A DNA stretch of 64,000 bases from Rhizobium vallis (GCF_003985155.1 NZ_ML133688.1:496001-560000), one strand, 5' to 3'; shown: positions 1 to 8,965, counted from the first letter of the stretch. Program-made: numbers and translations. Notes: generated by a model not told the origin, from the sequence alone.

Positions 1-2
1 CC

Positions 3-704
3 GAGGCCCTCGGCCTGAAGGCCGAGCCGGTCTCGACCCAGGTCATCCCGCGTGACCGCCACGCCATGTATTTCGCCACGCTCGGCGTCGTCGCCTCCTC
101 GATCGAACGCCTGGCGACCGAGATCCGCCACCTGCAGCGCACCGAGGTGCTGGAAGCCGAGGAATATTTCTCCCCCGGCCAAAAGGGCTCCTCGGCCATG
201 CCCCACAAGCGTAACCCGGTGCTGACCGAAAACCTGACCGGCCTTGCCCGCATGGTCCGCTCCTATGCCATGCCGGCCATGGAAAACGTCGCCCTCTGGC
301 ACGAGCGCGATATTTCCCACTCCTCGGTCGAACGCATGATCGGCCCGGATGCCACAGTCACCCTCGATTTCGCCCTCGCCCGCCTGGCCGGCGTCATCGA
401 AAAGCTGCTGGTCTACCCGGAGAATATGGAGAAGAACCTCAACAAGTTCCGCGGCCTCGTCCATTCGCAGCGCGTCCTGCTAGCGCTGACCCAAGCCGGC
501 ACCTCCCGCGAGGACGCCTACCGCCTGGTGCAGCGCAACGCCATGAAGGTCTGGGAACAGGGCAAGGATTTCTTGGAGGAACTGCTGGCTGATGCGGAGG
601 TTCGGGCTGCCCTTTCGGAGGAGGATATTCGGGAGAAATTTGATCTCGGATACCATACCAAGCATGTCGACACGATTTTCCGACGGGTGTTTGGTAACGC
701 CTGA
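3..704 (+). CDS. purB: Adenylosuccinate lyase, 3' end (partial)
   Basis: Cytosolic fumarase-superfamily enzyme that releases fumarate from SAICAR and from adenylosuccinate in purine synthesis. The reading frame is open from the left edge, so only about the last 233 residues are visible; the N-terminal half lies outside the window. The superfamily signature is clear: a GSSAMPHKRNP loop, which carries the mobile catalytic serine, at roughly 176-220. The alpha-helical C-terminal region follows (HSQRVLLALTQAG, then a YHTKHVDTIF tail). It sits about 5 kb upstream of purC on the same strand, separated by unrelated genes, so it belongs to the purine neighbourhood but not to the same operon. The identification is secure; the true start is not visible. 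Confidence 0.95.
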   Translation, partial: EALGLKAEPVSTQVIPRDRHAMYFATLGVVASSIERLATEIRHLQRTEVLEAEEYFSPGQKGSSAMPHKRNPVLTENLTGLARMVRSYAMPAMENVALWHERDISHSSVERMIGPDATVTLDFALARLAGVIEKLLVYPENMEKNLNKFRGLVHSQRVLLALTQAGTSREDAYRLVQRNAMKVWEQGKDFLEELLADAEVRAALSEEDIREKFDLGYHTKHVDTIFRRVFGNA

Positions 705-797
705 GCGAACCGGGATCGGTATTTTGCAAATGGAAGCGGACTCAAGCTTGATGTCCGCTTCCGAAGTGGCGCGGCCGACTCAATGAAGGAGGAGCAG

Positions 798-1070
798 GTG
801 AAAAAGCTACCCGGTGAGGTATATTTCTTTGTTGTCCTGTGGGCATTGTTCGCGCCAGCCCTCGTCGTGTATTTTATAGCAAAGCTTAAATATGTTGAGC
901 TTGAACACATCGATTTCGCGTCTGTCGCTAATTTCAATTTTGTATGGCCGATACCCGCAGCTATTTTATTGACGATTCTGCTTATGTTGGAATTGGCATC
1001 TTATTTTAAATTTAAGCTCGGTTTCTTTTCAGCATGGCACGCCGTAGCTATGAACACTCTGGAAAAATGA
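798..1070 (+). CDS. Small A/T-rich two-helix membrane protein, unknown function
   Basis: About 90 residues with two predicted membrane segments, one near residues 7-28 (FFVVLWALFAPALVVYFIA) and one near 48-66 (a hydrophobic WPIPAAILLTILLMLEL stretch). I recognise no family. The start is set by a strong ribosome site: AAGGAGG at 786-792 lies five bases before a GTG at 798, whereas an upstream in-frame ATG at 783 precedes the Shine-Dalgarno and would encode it. Base composition is much richer in A/T than the neighbours, with many TTT, ATT and AAA codons that are rare elsewhere in the window. This suggests recent acquisition or relaxed selection. It is convergent with the iron permease-family gene. 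Confidence 0.55.
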   Translation: MKKLPGEVYFFVVLWALFAPALVVYFIAKLKYVELEHIDFASVANFNFVWPIPAAILLTILLMLELASYFKFKLGFFSAWHAVAMNTLEK

Positions 1071-1148
1071 AAGAGACCCGGTCTGTCAAAGAGACTAGAT
1101 AGCCCTATCTTCTGCCAAGCGACCTCACTGCCAACCTTCAACGGTTGC

Positions 1149-1607
1149 CTATCTCTGCTTCGCCGGCTTGGCGGAAACGCGCCGCTTCTTCGGCTCGGCC
1201 TTTCTCGACGATGCTGCCTCGATTGATTCCGATACCCTGCAGGCCTCCGTCTCGCCCCGGCCTTTCGCGGCCTTCGCGACCAGCTCGTCGAGACGTTTCA
1301 GCTCCTCCTCATCGAGATTTTCGATGCCGATGAAGCGGTTTTCGGCGTGGCTTGTCAGGATGATCTCGTTGAGTTTGGCCTGGATTGCCCGCGTGTCACG
1401 GGTCTGGGCATTCTGCAGCACGAAGACCATCAGGAAGGTGATGATCGTCGTGCCCGTATTGATGATCAACTGCCATGTTTCGGAATAGCCGAAGAACGGG
1501 CCGAGCGCCGCCCAGACAATGACGACCATCAGCGCCAGGATAAAGACGACGGGCTTGCCCGCCCATTCCGATGTCTTGGTTGCGAAGTGGGCAAACAGAT
1601 GCTTCAT
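1149..1607 (-). CDS. Low-affinity iron permease family membrane protein
   Basis: About 152 residues. The N-terminal half resembles the low-affinity iron permease family (Fet4-like bacterial members): two adjacent membrane helices near residues 18-40 and 44-66 around a short FFGYSETWQ loop, followed by the typical QNAQTRDTRAIQAKLNEII segment. That segment is the usual signature of bacterial members. The C-terminal 50 residues are charged and rich in Lys, Arg, Ala and Ser, probably cytoplasmic and disordered. I chose the ATG at 1607 because AGAGG lies five bases upstream; a GTG two codons earlier overlaps this ribosome site. Transport of iron is inferred from the family only; many bacterial members are unstudied. 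Confidence 0.8.
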   Translation of the reverse strand: MKHLFAHFATKTSEWAGKPVVFILALMVVIVWAALGPFFGYSETWQLIINTGTTIITFLMVFVLQNAQTRDTRAIQAKLNEIILTSHAENRFIGIENLDEEELKRLDELVAKAAKGRGETEACRVSESIEAASSRKAEPKKRRVSAKPAKQR

Positions 1608-1715
1608 CGTCACCTCTGAAATCCTTCCTCGGAGTTTACGCTAAAAAACGCCGAGGAAGGTTCGAAGGTTCCAGCAGATCACGGCCGGGGCCGCGATCCC
1701 TCGGAATAGCTGTGG

Positions 1716-2519
1716 CTACGGGGCTTCTCGCGCAATCAGCTTGCGATAGAGGTGCCATGTCGCATGGCCGAGGACGGGAATGACGAGGGCAAGTCCGGCA
1801 AAGACCGGGATCGTGCCGATGACGAGGAGAGCTGCGACGATCAGACCCCAGAGCAGCACCGGCACCGGGTTCATGACCATTGCGCGGATCGAGGTCACGA
1901 CGGCGGAAACCGCCCCGACATCGCGGTCGAGCAGCAGCGGAAAGGTGATGACGGAAATTGCCAGCACGACGAGCGCAAAGACGAAACCGATGAGGTTACC
2001 CCAGATGATCAGCTGCAAGCCCTGGGGCGTGCCGAAGACCTGACGGGTGAAATCCCCCATGGTGCGCGGAAACACTTCGCCGAGCAGGTTGCTGTAAAGC
2101 GTCTGCGCCGTCACCAGCCAAACCACGAAGAGAGCAAAGAGCATCAGCCCCACCGCCACGATCGACGGCAGCGCCGGCGAATGACGCACATCGAGCGCAT
2201 GCGTCCATGAGGTGTCGACGCCGGCCTCGCGCCGGCGGCTGATCTCGTAGAGGCCGATCGCCGCGATCGGGCCGATCAGCACGAAACCTGCCATCAGCGG
2301 GAAGACCATCGGCAGAAGATTGGCGCCCGAGCTCCACAGCGTCAGGAAGACGCCGGCGATCGGGTACATCAGGCAGAGGAACACATAGTGCGACGGTTTC
2401 TCCATGAAATCGTCGAATCCGCGCTTCAGCGCATCGAAGACGTCGGCGATGCCGATGCGATTGACCACGGGCCGCGCGAAGCTTTCACCTGCACCCGTCA
2501 TGACATGAAATGCCGCCAT
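1716..2519 (-). CDS. DUF2189 family integral membrane protein
   Basis: About 267 residues with five to six hydrophobic helices, including a YVFLCLMYPIAGVFLTLW segment, an LLPMVFPLMAGFVLIGPI segment, an IVAVGLMLFALFVVWLVTA segment and a C-terminal VLLWGLIVAALLVIGTIPVF segment. The FVLIGPIAAIGLYEISRR core and the late FPLLLDRD motif fit the DUF2189 family of inner-membrane proteins, whose function is unknown (often called cytochrome c oxidase subunit I-like by weak similarity). The start at 2519 is chosen because GAGGAGGAG lies just upstream; an extended frame to 2600 has no ribosome site. It is divergent from the hydrolase at 2696. Confidence 0.75.
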   Translation of the reverse strand: MAAFHVMTGAGESFARPVVNRIGIADVFDALKRGFDDFMEKPSHYVFLCLMYPIAGVFLTLWSSGANLLPMVFPLMAGFVLIGPIAAIGLYEISRRREAGVDTSWTHALDVRHSPALPSIVAVGLMLFALFVVWLVTAQTLYSNLLGEVFPRTMGDFTRQVFGTPQGLQLIIWGNLIGFVFALVVLAISVITFPLLLDRDVGAVSAVVTSIRAMVMNPVPVLLWGLIVAALLVIGTIPVFAGLALVIPVLGHATWHLYRKLIAREAP

Positions 2520-2695
2520 GGCTTTCTCCTCCTCAGCCGAGACATGATCGGCGGCGGACAGCATCGGCGAACAAGCCGACACGAAATCCGCAACCGGCAC
2601 TGGAGCAATATAGCAACTTTCAGCGCCGGTGTCGCTCTCTCCCTTGATCTTCCCCTCTTGACATCTTGGACAAGCTTTCTCACATCGGCGGCACT

Positions 2696-3253
2696 ATGAA
2701 AGCCTCAGACGCAGATATCCTCATCATCCCCGGCTATACCAATTCAGGCCCCGGCCATTGGCAGAGCCGCTGGGAGGCAAAACTCAGCACGGCGCGGCGC
2801 GTCGAACAGGCCGAATGGACCAAGCCGGTCCGCGAGGACTGGATCGCCCGTATCGCCGAAGAAGTGAACGCCTCGACGCGGCCCGTCGTTCTTGTTGCCC
2901 ATTCGCTGGGCGTGCCCTCGGTGATCCACGCCATCCCGCATTTCCGCCAGCGAGTGGCGGGCGCCTTCCTTGTCGCGCCCCCGGATGTCGCCAATCCCGA
3001 GATCCGCCCGAAGCACCTGATGACCTTCGGCCCTTACCCGCGCGACCCGCTGCCCTTCCCCTCGATCACGGTGGCGAGCCGCAACGATCCGTTCGGCACT
3101 TACGAACATGCCGACGATATCGCCGGCAGCTGGGGGTCCTTCCTCGTCGATGCCGGTGAGGCCGGTCATATCAATGCCGATTCCGGTCACGGCCCCTGGC
3201 CCGAAGGCACGATGGTCTTTGCCCAGTTCCTCAGCCGGCTCTCCGCTGATTGA
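2696..3253 (+). CDS. RBBP9/YdeN-type alpha/beta hydrolase
   Basis: A short 185-residue alpha/beta hydrolase of the RBBP9/YdeN family, a group of small serine hydrolases with poorly known substrates. The family N-terminus is visible (ILIIPGYTNSGPGHWQSRWE), the nucleophile elbow is HSLGV around residue 73, and late motifs include SRNDPFGTYEHA, which carries the acid, and AGEAGHINADSG, which carries the catalytic His. It has no signal peptide and should be cytosolic. The ATG at 2696 gives the usual family start; a TTG at 2666 would add ten residues of atypical sequence. No partner gene is obvious; it is divergent from the DUF2189 gene. Confidence 0.85.
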   Translation: MKASDADILIIPGYTNSGPGHWQSRWEAKLSTARRVEQAEWTKPVREDWIARIAEEVNASTRPVVLVAHSLGVPSVIHAIPHFRQRVAGAFLVAPPDVANPEIRPKHLMTFGPYPRDPLPFPSITVASRNDPFGTYEHADDIAGSWGSFLVDAGEAGHINADSGHGPWPEGTMVFAQFLSRLSAD

Positions 3254-3344
3254 GGAAAAGCCTCCCCTCGTTAATTGAGTGATTGCTTTCTAAGTCTTTC
3301 TTAATGGAATGACCGCAGACTGCATCGAGATGCAATAAGCGAGA

Positions 3345-5615
3345 ATGCCTGTGAAGAAAGCCCATCCAGAGGCCGACGATCCGCATGGCGATGCTGCTGC
3401 GGCCGACGGCTCCGATCTGGCCGAGCGGGAGGGCCGCTGGAACTATGCGCTCGTCGGCTCGGACCTCGGCGTGTGGGATCACAATTACCGCCTCGACCGG
3501 AAATATTATTCCCCGACCTGGAAAACCATGCGCGGCATGGCGCCGGACGAGGAAGTCGCCGGCGATTACGATGCCTGGCTGCAGCTCGTCCATCCCGATG
3601 ATCGCGATTTCATCGCTCATGCCATTGACCGGCAGAATGCCGGCGATCCTGATTATCAGATCTTCGAATATCGCGAGCGCCACCAGGACGGTCGCTGGAT
3701 CTGGATTGAATGCCGCGGCGCCTGCGTCGAATGGGACGAGAACGGCGTGCCGACCCGCATTGTCGGCACAGACACCGACATTACCGCCCGCAAGGAGGCC
3801 GAGGAAACGCTGTCGCGCCTGTCGCGCCGGCTCGATCTGGCGCTGGAGATTTCCCGCATCGGCGTCTTCGAAGCCGATATCGAAGAGGATATGGTCGAGT
3901 GGGATGACCGCCTCATCGCCATTTACGGGCTGAAGGGCGCCGCTCGTCGGATTGCCGGCGACGTCTGGGCGAAAAGCCTGCATCCCGATGATCGTGAGCG
4001 CGTCCTTGGCCTAGCCGACAGCAGCGTCGAAAGCGGCAGCGATTTCCAGCAGGAATACCGCATTATCCGCGGCGATGGTATTGAACGGGTCATCCGCGCC
4101 CGCTCGGCCTTCTTTATCGACGGCAATGGTCACCGCAAGCTGATCGGCGCCAACTGGGACGTGACCGAGGAAGTCAAGCTTCGCGACGAGCTGCAGCGCG
4201 CCAAGGATCTGGCTGAAGCCCGCAACCTTGAACTCGAAGCCGCCAAGGAGAGTATCGAGCACCTGGCGCTGCACGATTACCTTACCGGCCTTCCGAATCG
4301 CCGCTATCTCGACAAGATGCTGGACGAGCGCTCAGCCGAATGCCGCGCCAAGGGCCTGGCGCTGGCGATCCTGCATATCGATCTCGACCGCTTCAAGCAG
4401 ATCAACGACACGCTCGGCCACCGCGCTGGTGACGCCATGCTGAAACATGCCGCGGGCGTGTTGAAGAATTCCGTCCGCGCCGCCGATTTCGTCGCCCGCA
4501 TCGGCGGCGACGAGTTCGTCATCCTCTGCGCCGTCGACGCCGCGTCGAAGAAGATTGCCAGCCTTGCCGAACGCGTCATCCGCGAGTTGCGCAAACCCGT
4601 CAGATATGAGGGCCACGACTGCCGTTTCGGCGCCAGCATCGGCATCGCCGTCGACAGCGGTCCGAAGCTCGACGCCAAGCAGATCCTGCTCGACGCCGAT
4701 ATCGCGCTTTATCGGGCCAAGGGCCTCGGCCGCAATCGCTTCGAATTCTTCTCGGCGTCCGACCGCCGCGACGTCGTGTCCGCCAAGCAGCTCGCCGACG
4801 AGATCCTGATCGGCCTCGAGCGCAATGAATTCGTGCCCTTCTACCAGTTGCAGTTCGATGCTCGCACGCTCGATGTCGCAGGCGTCGAGACGCTTGCCCG
4901 CTGGCAACATCCGGTGCATGGGCTGCTGACGCCCGACAGATTCCTCGATATCGCCGAGGATCTCGACGTCGTCTCGACCATCGACGCCCTGATCCTGGAG
5001 CGCGCGTTGGCCGACCGCCGCGCCTGGATCAAGGACGGGCTGTCGGTCCCGAAGATATCGGTCAATGTCTCCGCAAGGCGGCTCGCCGATCCCGATCTCG
5101 GCAAGAAGCTCCGCGCCCTGAAGATCCAGCCCGGCAGCATTTCCTTCGAGCTCTTGGAGTCGATCTCGCTCGACGATTGCGACGAGGCGGTGACCGCAAA
5201 CTTGAAAAAGCTGCGCAAGTTCGGCATCGACATCCAGATCGATGATTTCGGCACCGGCCACGCTTCGATCGTCAGCCTGCTGCGCTTGAGCCCAAAGACA
5301 TTGAAGATCGACCGGGAGCTGATCCGCATGCTGCCGCAATCGGCCGAGCAGCGCAAACTCGTCGGCTCGATCATCGATATCGGCCGTTCGCTTGATATCC
5401 TCGTCATCGCCGAAGGTGTGGAGACCGTGGATCATATCCGCATTCTCGAAGAACTCGACTGCGATATGCTGCAGGGTTATGCGCTTGCCCGGCCGATGCC
5501 GGCCATGCAGATCCCTTCGTTTATCCGCGCCGGAAGCTGGCGCCATGGGCAAACTGCCGCCCGCGCCCTGCAGACGCAGCTTCGCCGGGCGCTTCGCGGC
5601 AGAGCCGGCAAATAA
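3345..5615 (+). CDS. PAS-PAS-GGDEF-EAL cyclic-di-GMP signalling protein
   Basis: A 756-residue predicted cytoplasmic c-di-GMP enzyme with no membrane segment. Two PAS/PAC units (about 30-150 and 160-280) each contain the LHPDDR-type PAC signature and end in [10 protein letters not shown] and DVTEEVKL linkers. A GGDEF domain follows with an intact GGDEF at 387-391, preceded by [14 protein letters not shown]. The EAL domain has ETL instead of EAL at 515-517; the catalytic Glu is kept, as are the DDFGTG loop near 633 and the C-terminal AEGVET and [10 protein letters not shown] motifs. Both synthesis and hydrolysis are therefore plausible. No classic inhibitory RxxD lies just before GGDEF. It stands alone as a single gene. 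Confidence 0.95.
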   Translation: MPVKKAHPEADDPHGDAAAADGSDLAEREGRWNYALVGSDLGVWDHNYRLDRKYYSPTWKTMRGMAPDEEVAGDYDAWLQLVHPDDRDFIAHAIDRQNAGDPDYQIFEYRERHQDGRWIWIECRGACVEWDENGVPTRIVGTDTDITARKEAEETLSRLSRRLDLALEISRIGVFEADIEEDMVEWDDRLIAIYGLKGAARRIAGDVWAKSLHPDDRERVLGLADSSVESGSDFQQEYRIIRGDGIERVIRARSAFFIDGNGHRKLIGANWDVTEEVKLRDELQRAKDLAEARNLELEAAKESIEHLALHDYLTGLPNRRYLDKMLDERSAECRAKGLALAILHIDLDRFKQINDTLGHRAGDAMLKHAAGVLKNSVRAADFVARIGGDEFVILCAVDAASKKIASLAERVIRELRKPVRYEGHDCRFGASIGIAVDSGPKLDAKQILLDADIALYRAKGLGRNRFEFFSASDRRDVVSAKQLADEILIGLERNEFVPFYQLQFDARTLDVAGVETLARWQHPVHGLLTPDRFLDIAEDLDVVSTIDALILERALADRRAWIKDGLSVPKISVNVSARRLADPDLGKKLRALKIQPGSISFELLESISLDDCDEAVTANLKKLRKFGIDIQIDDFGTGHASIVSLLRLSPKTLKIDRELIRMLPQSAEQRKLVGSIIDIGRSLDILVIAEGVETVDHIRILEELDCDMLQGYALARPMPAMQIPSFIRAGSWRHGQTAARALQTQLRRALRGRAGK

Positions 5616-5844
5616 AAGCCTGCATAAGCGGCCCGCCATTTCGCCTTCATTTCACCGTAAAGGAAAAGGCGCTAAAGTCGTCTGGCGAATTCATTCGATT
5701 CTCTTGGCGGTATTCCGTAAAATCCGGAAACCGGGGAAGGAGCCACAGGCGGATTGTGAAACACTCTCTTTTCCTTTAAGGGGACGCCACGAGATCGATC
5801 CACTCGCGCTATCCCAAGAGCGCCAACAACAGAGAATAACCACG
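5616..5844 (+). other. Intergenic leader ahead of purC
   Basis: These 229 bases hold no convincing gene. A long open frame continues into purC from 5392, but it is antisense-like in codon use and overlaps the GGDEF-EAL gene, so it is not part of purC. The stretch presumably carries the promoter of the pur cluster. I see no clear PurR-type operator or riboswitch in it. Confidence 0.4.
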
Positions 5845-6609
5845 ATGAACCGTCGCCGCCGTATCTACGAGGGCAAGGCAAAGATTCTGTATGAGGGCCC
5901 GGAGCCGGGCACTTTGATCCAGTTCTTCAAAGATGATGCCACTGCCTTCAACAAGAAGAAACATGAAGTCATCGATGGCAAGGGCGTCCTCAACAACCGC
6001 ATTTCCGAATATATCTTCAGCCATCTGAACAAGATCGGCATTCCCACCCATTTCATCCGCCGGCTGAACATGCGCGAGCAGCTGATCAAGGAAGTGGAGA
6101 TGATCCCGCTGGAGATCGTCGTGCGCAACGTCGCCGCCGGTTCTCTCGCCAAGCGCCTCGGCATCGAGGAAGGCGTCGTCCTGCCGCGCTCGATCATCGA
6201 ATTCTATTACAAGTCCGACGCGCTGGACGACCCGATGGTCTCCGAAGAGCACATCACCGCCTTCGGCTGGGCCAATCCTGCTGAGCTCGACGACATCATG
6301 GCGCTCGCCATCCGCGTCAACGACTTCATGACCGGCCTCTTCCTCGGTGTCGGCATCCAGCTCGTCGATTTCAAGATCGAATGCGGCCGCCTGTTCGAAG
6401 GCGATCTGATGCGCATCATCCTCGCCGACGAAATCTCGCCGGACAGCTGCCGGCTCTGGGATATCGAAACCCGCGAGAAGATGGACAAGGATCGCTTCCG
6501 TCGTGATCTCGGCGGGTTGCTGGAAGCCTATTCCGAAGTCGCGCGCCGTCTCGGCATCATCAATGAAAACGAGCCTGTGCGCGGCACCGGCCCGGTTCTC
6601 GTCAAGTAA
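5845..6609 (+). CDS. purC: SAICAR synthetase
   Basis: Phosphoribosylaminoimidazole-succinocarboxamide synthase, 254 residues, the cytosolic ATP-dependent step that condenses CAIR with aspartate. Typical features are the N-terminal [16 protein letters not shown], the [13 protein letters not shown] loop, the [18 protein letters not shown] segment, [15 protein letters not shown], and the [10 protein letters not shown] plus [14 protein letters not shown] motifs. The length matches the short bacterial form. The ATG at 5845 gives the canonical N-terminus. It is followed after 15 bases by purS, which starts the purSQ part of the cluster. Confidence 0.97.
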   Translation: MNRRRRIYEGKAKILYEGPEPGTLIQFFKDDATAFNKKKHEVIDGKGVLNNRISEYIFSHLNKIGIPTHFIRRLNMREQLIKEVEMIPLEIVVRNVAAGSLAKRLGIEEGVVLPRSIIEFYYKSDALDDPMVSEEHITAFGWANPAELDDIMALAIRVNDFMTGLFLGVGIQLVDFKIECGRLFEGDLMRIILADEISPDSCRLWDIETREKMDKDRFRRDLGGLLEAYSEVARRLGIINENEPVRGTGPVLVK

Positions 6610-6624
6610 GGCAGGAAAGACAAA

Positions 6625-6867
6625 GTGATCAAGGCTCGTGTCACCGTCACGCTGAAAAACGGCGTTCTCGATCCGCAGGGCAAGGCCATCGAAGGCGCGC
6701 TCGGCGCCCTCGGCTTCTCTGGCGTCGGCCATGTAAGACAGGGCAAGGTTTTCGACCTTGAGCTGGAAGGCGCCGACAAGGCCAAGGCCGAGACTGACCT
6801 CAAGGCCATGTGCGAAAAACTGCTCGCCAATACGGTGATCGAGAACTACGCAATCGCAATTGACTGA
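6625..6867 (+). CDS. purS: FGAM synthase subunit PurS
   Basis: An 80-residue small subunit of the three-part phosphoribosylformylglycinamidine synthase (PurSQL). It forms a dimer that bridges PurL and the glutaminase PurQ and helps channel ammonia. The sequence is a complete family match: IKARVTVTLKNGVLDPQGKAIEGALGALGF-type start, GVGHVRQGKVFDLEL, and a CEKLLANTVIENYAI C-terminus. It starts with GTG at 6625, preceded by AGGAAAG. In most relatives purQ follows directly, whereas here kptA lies between (45 bases after purS). Confidence 0.96.
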   Translation: MIKARVTVTLKNGVLDPQGKAIEGALGALGFSGVGHVRQGKVFDLELEGADKAKAETDLKAMCEKLLANTVIENYAIAID

Positions 6868-6911
6868 TGATCACGGCCCGGCTGTCCGGCGGACTTTGAA
6901 GATTTGGCGTC

Positions 6912-7466
6912 ATGATGAAAGCAAAGCTGGAGACGGAAGTCTCGAAATATATGAGCTATGTTTTGCGTCATGCGCCCGAAGCCGCGGGTCTGACGCTTGA
7001 TGGCGAGGGCTGGGTGTCTTTCGATGAGCTCGAAATCGCGTTGACGTCTAGATATGACGTCTCCCGCGCCGATATTATCGAAATCGTCGAAAACAATCCC
7101 AAGAAACGCTTCACGCTCGCCGATAACAGAATTCGCGCAAATCAAGGTCACAGCATCGAGGTCGACCTCGCCTTGAAGCAGGTCGAGCCGCCAGCCGTTC
7201 TTTTTCACGGCACATCCCTGGCGAACTGGTCCTCGATCGAGCGCGAGGGCCTGAAGAAGATGCAGCGGCATCACGTCCATCTGTCGGCGGATGTCGAAAC
7301 GGCGCAAATCGTCGCAATGCGCCGCAAGGGTGAATATGTCATCCTGCAGGTGGATGCGGCCCGCATGTTTTCAGAGGGCCATTCTTTCTTTGTCTCCGAC
7401 AATGGAGTATGGCTCACCGAAAGCGTTCCAGTTCAATATCTTTCGCGAAACGCAGGGACCCCATGA
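6912..7466 (+). CDS. kptA: RNA 2'-phosphotransferase, Tpt1/KptA family
   Basis: A 184-residue full-length Tpt1/KptA protein. The family transfers a 2'-phosphate from RNA to NAD+, giving ADP-ribose 1'',2''-cyclic phosphate. The N-terminal winged-helix region has [19 protein letters not shown] with the catalytic Arg-His. Then come [43 protein letters not shown], and a complete [16 protein letters not shown] tail, so all RNA and NAD+ binding motifs look intact. It lies between purS and purQ, and its TGA stop overlaps the purQ ATG (ATGA at 7463-7466), so purQ is probably translated by coupling to it. Base composition is less G/C-rich than the flanking pur genes, which suggests insertion into a purSQ unit. 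The bacterial substrate is unknown, since bacteria lack the eukaryotic tRNA ligase pathway that makes 2'-phosphates. Confidence 0.93.
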   Translation: MMKAKLETEVSKYMSYVLRHAPEAAGLTLDGEGWVSFDELEIALTSRYDVSRADIIEIVENNPKKRFTLADNRIRANQGHSIEVDLALKQVEPPAVLFHGTSLANWSSIEREGLKKMQRHHVHLSADVETAQIVAMRRKGEYVILQVDAARMFSEGHSFFVSDNGVWLTESVPVQYLSRNAGTP

Positions 7467-8134
7467 AATCAGCCGTCGTTCAACTTCCGGGCCTCAACCG
7501 CGACCGCGACATGATCGCCGCTTTGACCAAGATCTCCGGTAGGCCGCCGGTGGCGATCTGGCAGACGGAAACCGAGATCCCCGATGTCGACCTGATCGTC
7601 ATCCCCGGCGGCTTCTCCTATGGCGATTATCTGCGCTGCGGCGCGATCGCCGCCCGCATGCCGGTCATGCAGGCGATCATCGACAAGGCTGCAAAAGGCG
7701 TGAAGGTGCTCGGCGTCTGCAACGGCTTCCAGATTCTCCTCGAGGCCGGCCTGCTGCCCGGCGCGCTGATGCGCAATGCCTCGCTGAAATTCGTCTGCCG
7801 CGAGATCAAGCTCGAAGTCGTCAATGCCGATACGGATTTCACCCGCGCCTATGCGCAAGGTCAGATCATCCGCAGCCCGGTCGCCCATCACGACGGCAAT
7901 TATTTCGCCGACGAAGCGACGCTGGCGAAGATCGAGGGCAATGGCCAGGTCGTGTTCCGTTATGCCGAAGGCACCAATCCCAACGGCTCGATCAACGATA
8001 TTGCCGGCGTGATGAACGAAAAGGGCAATGTGCTCGGCATGATGCCGCATCCCGAGAACCTGATCGAAGCCGCCCATGGCGGTTCGGACGGCCGCGGTCT
8101 CTTCGCCTCGGCGCTCGACGTCATCGCTGCCTGA
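7463..8134 (+). CDS. purQ: FGAM synthase glutaminase subunit PurQ
   Basis: A 223-residue class I glutamine amidotransferase that feeds ammonia to PurL. The Cys nucleophile sits in [19 protein letters not shown]. Other family marks are the start (M)[35 protein letters not shown], the [11 protein letters not shown] loop and [10 protein letters not shown] with the catalytic His and Glu. The ATG at 7463 overlaps the kptA stop, and no separate strong ribosome site is visible, so expression should depend on kptA translation. purL follows 3 kb downstream, separated by five genes. Confidence 0.97.
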   Translation: MKSAVVQLPGLNRDRDMIAALTKISGRPPVAIWQTETEIPDVDLIVIPGGFSYGDYLRCGAIAARMPVMQAIIDKAAKGVKVLGVCNGFQILLEAGLLPGALMRNASLKFVCREIKLEVVNADTDFTRAYAQGQIIRSPVAHHDGNYFADEATLAKIEGNGQVVFRYAEGTNPNGSINDIAGVMNEKGNVLGMMPHPENLIEAAHGGSDGRGLFASALDVIAA

Positions 8135-8211
8135 GCCTCGCGCCTGATGCACGTCGCCGGCAAACATGCCGGGGAACGACATGCACGCCCTTCATCCCTG
8201 GAGCAAGACCA

Positions 8212-8610
8212 ATGCGCCCTCGCCTCTCCGTCGCCAACGCCGCCGTATCGACTGTTCTCGCAGCCATGCTGGCAGCCTGCCAGTCGCCGGCGCCGACAGC
8301 TGGACCGAGCCGCGGTGCGCTGCCGACGATGGAACGCGTGGCGCTCGGCGCCAATGCCTGCTGGTTCAAGTCAGGCGACCCGGCCTTTGCTGCCTATAAG
8401 CTCGCGCCGGAACTCAATTCCTTCTCCGGCCGGCCGCGCATCCTGCTTGTCCACAAGGGCAGCCCGGAAAGCCGGCCGCTGCTCGTCGTCCAGGCCGAGG
8501 GCAGCCCGGCGCATCTTCAGGCCTTCGGCCCGATGATGCAGGAGCCGGTCGCCGGTCGTGTCACCGCTGACGTCAATCGTTGGTCGGCGGGCGGCAAGGC
8601 CTGCAACTGA
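8212..8610 (+). CDS. Small putative lipoprotein
   Basis: A 132-residue protein with a lipoprotein signal: a short basic N-terminus, a hydrophobic stretch and a lipobox LAAC with Cys at about residue 23. The mature part is mostly polar, with an NACWFKSGDPAFAAYKLAPELN segment and two later Cys (one is the penultimate residue), which could form a disulfide in the periplasm. I do not recognise a characterised family; similar small lipoproteins occur in Rhizobiales. GGAG lies 12 bases upstream of the ATG. It is convergent with the DUF1127 gene, nine bases apart. Confidence 0.75.
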   Translation: MRPRLSVANAAVSTVLAAMLAACQSPAPTAGPSRGALPTMERVALGANACWFKSGDPAFAAYKLAPELNSFSGRPRILLVHKGSPESRPLLVVQAEGSPAHLQAFGPMMQEPVAGRVTADVNRWSAGGKACN

Positions 8611-8619
8611 TCGCTGCGA

Positions 8620-8877
8620 TCAATCCCAGAAAAACGACTTGCCGATTTCGCGCGCCGCTTCGGATTGCGATACGCCGATATCCTTGAGCTCGCTCGCCGT
8701 CAGGTTTCTCAGCGCACGCCGGCCTTCCCGCTTCTGATGCCAGAGAAGAACGGCCACCCAGAGTCGGCCGAGGCGCGTCGTCGTCTCGGCGGGTGCGGCC
8801 GGTACGGCAACCATTCTTCTGTCCTCGTAGGAGGCAATTGATACAATCGGCATTTTGATTTCGGGCAAAGCAGACAT
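8620..8877 (-). CDS. DUF1127 small protein
   Basis: About 85 residues with a C-terminal DUF1127 (YjiS-like) domain: an RLWVAVLLWHQKREGRRAL helix, then LTASELKDIGVSQSEAAREIGK. Related Arg-rich DUF1127 proteins in Agrobacterium and Rhodobacter affect RNA and phosphate or carbon metabolism. The ATG at 8877 is preferred because AAGGA lies eight bases upstream; an in-frame ATG at 8916 would add 13 residues but lacks a ribosome site. It is divergent from the MocR-type regulator and shares its operator region, so it is a likely target of that regulator. Confidence 0.8.
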   Translation of the reverse strand: MSALPEIKMPIVSIASYEDRRMVAVPAAPAETTTRLGRLWVAVLLWHQKREGRRALRNLTASELKDIGVSQSEAAREIGKSFFWD

Positions 8878-8934
8878 TCCAGGAATCCTTTCGGCGATCC
8901 GTTGGAATTGACTCATAATCTTGACAGGTACAAT

Positions 8935-8965
8935 GTGACAATATAAGCAATTGTCACCATGACAA
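8935..8965. promoter_or_regulatory. Inverted-repeat operator between DUF1127 and mocR-like genes
   Basis: Three related half-sites: GTGACAAT at 8935-8942, its exact reverse complement ATTGTCAC at 8950-8957 (7-base spacer), and TGACAA at 8960-8965, which pairs perfectly with TTGTCA at 8951-8956 across CCA. A TTGACA at 8921-8926 and TATAAG at 8942-8947 give a possible promoter (15-base spacing) for the + strand gene. The last half-site overlaps the regulator's start codon at 8959. This fits autoregulation by a MocR/PdxR-type factor. Confidence 0.6.

Noticed and set aside
5392..5844. Extended N-terminus of purC back to 5392
   Set aside because: The extra 151 residues overlap the GGDEF-EAL gene and are not PurC-like; the ATG at 5845 gives the normal start.
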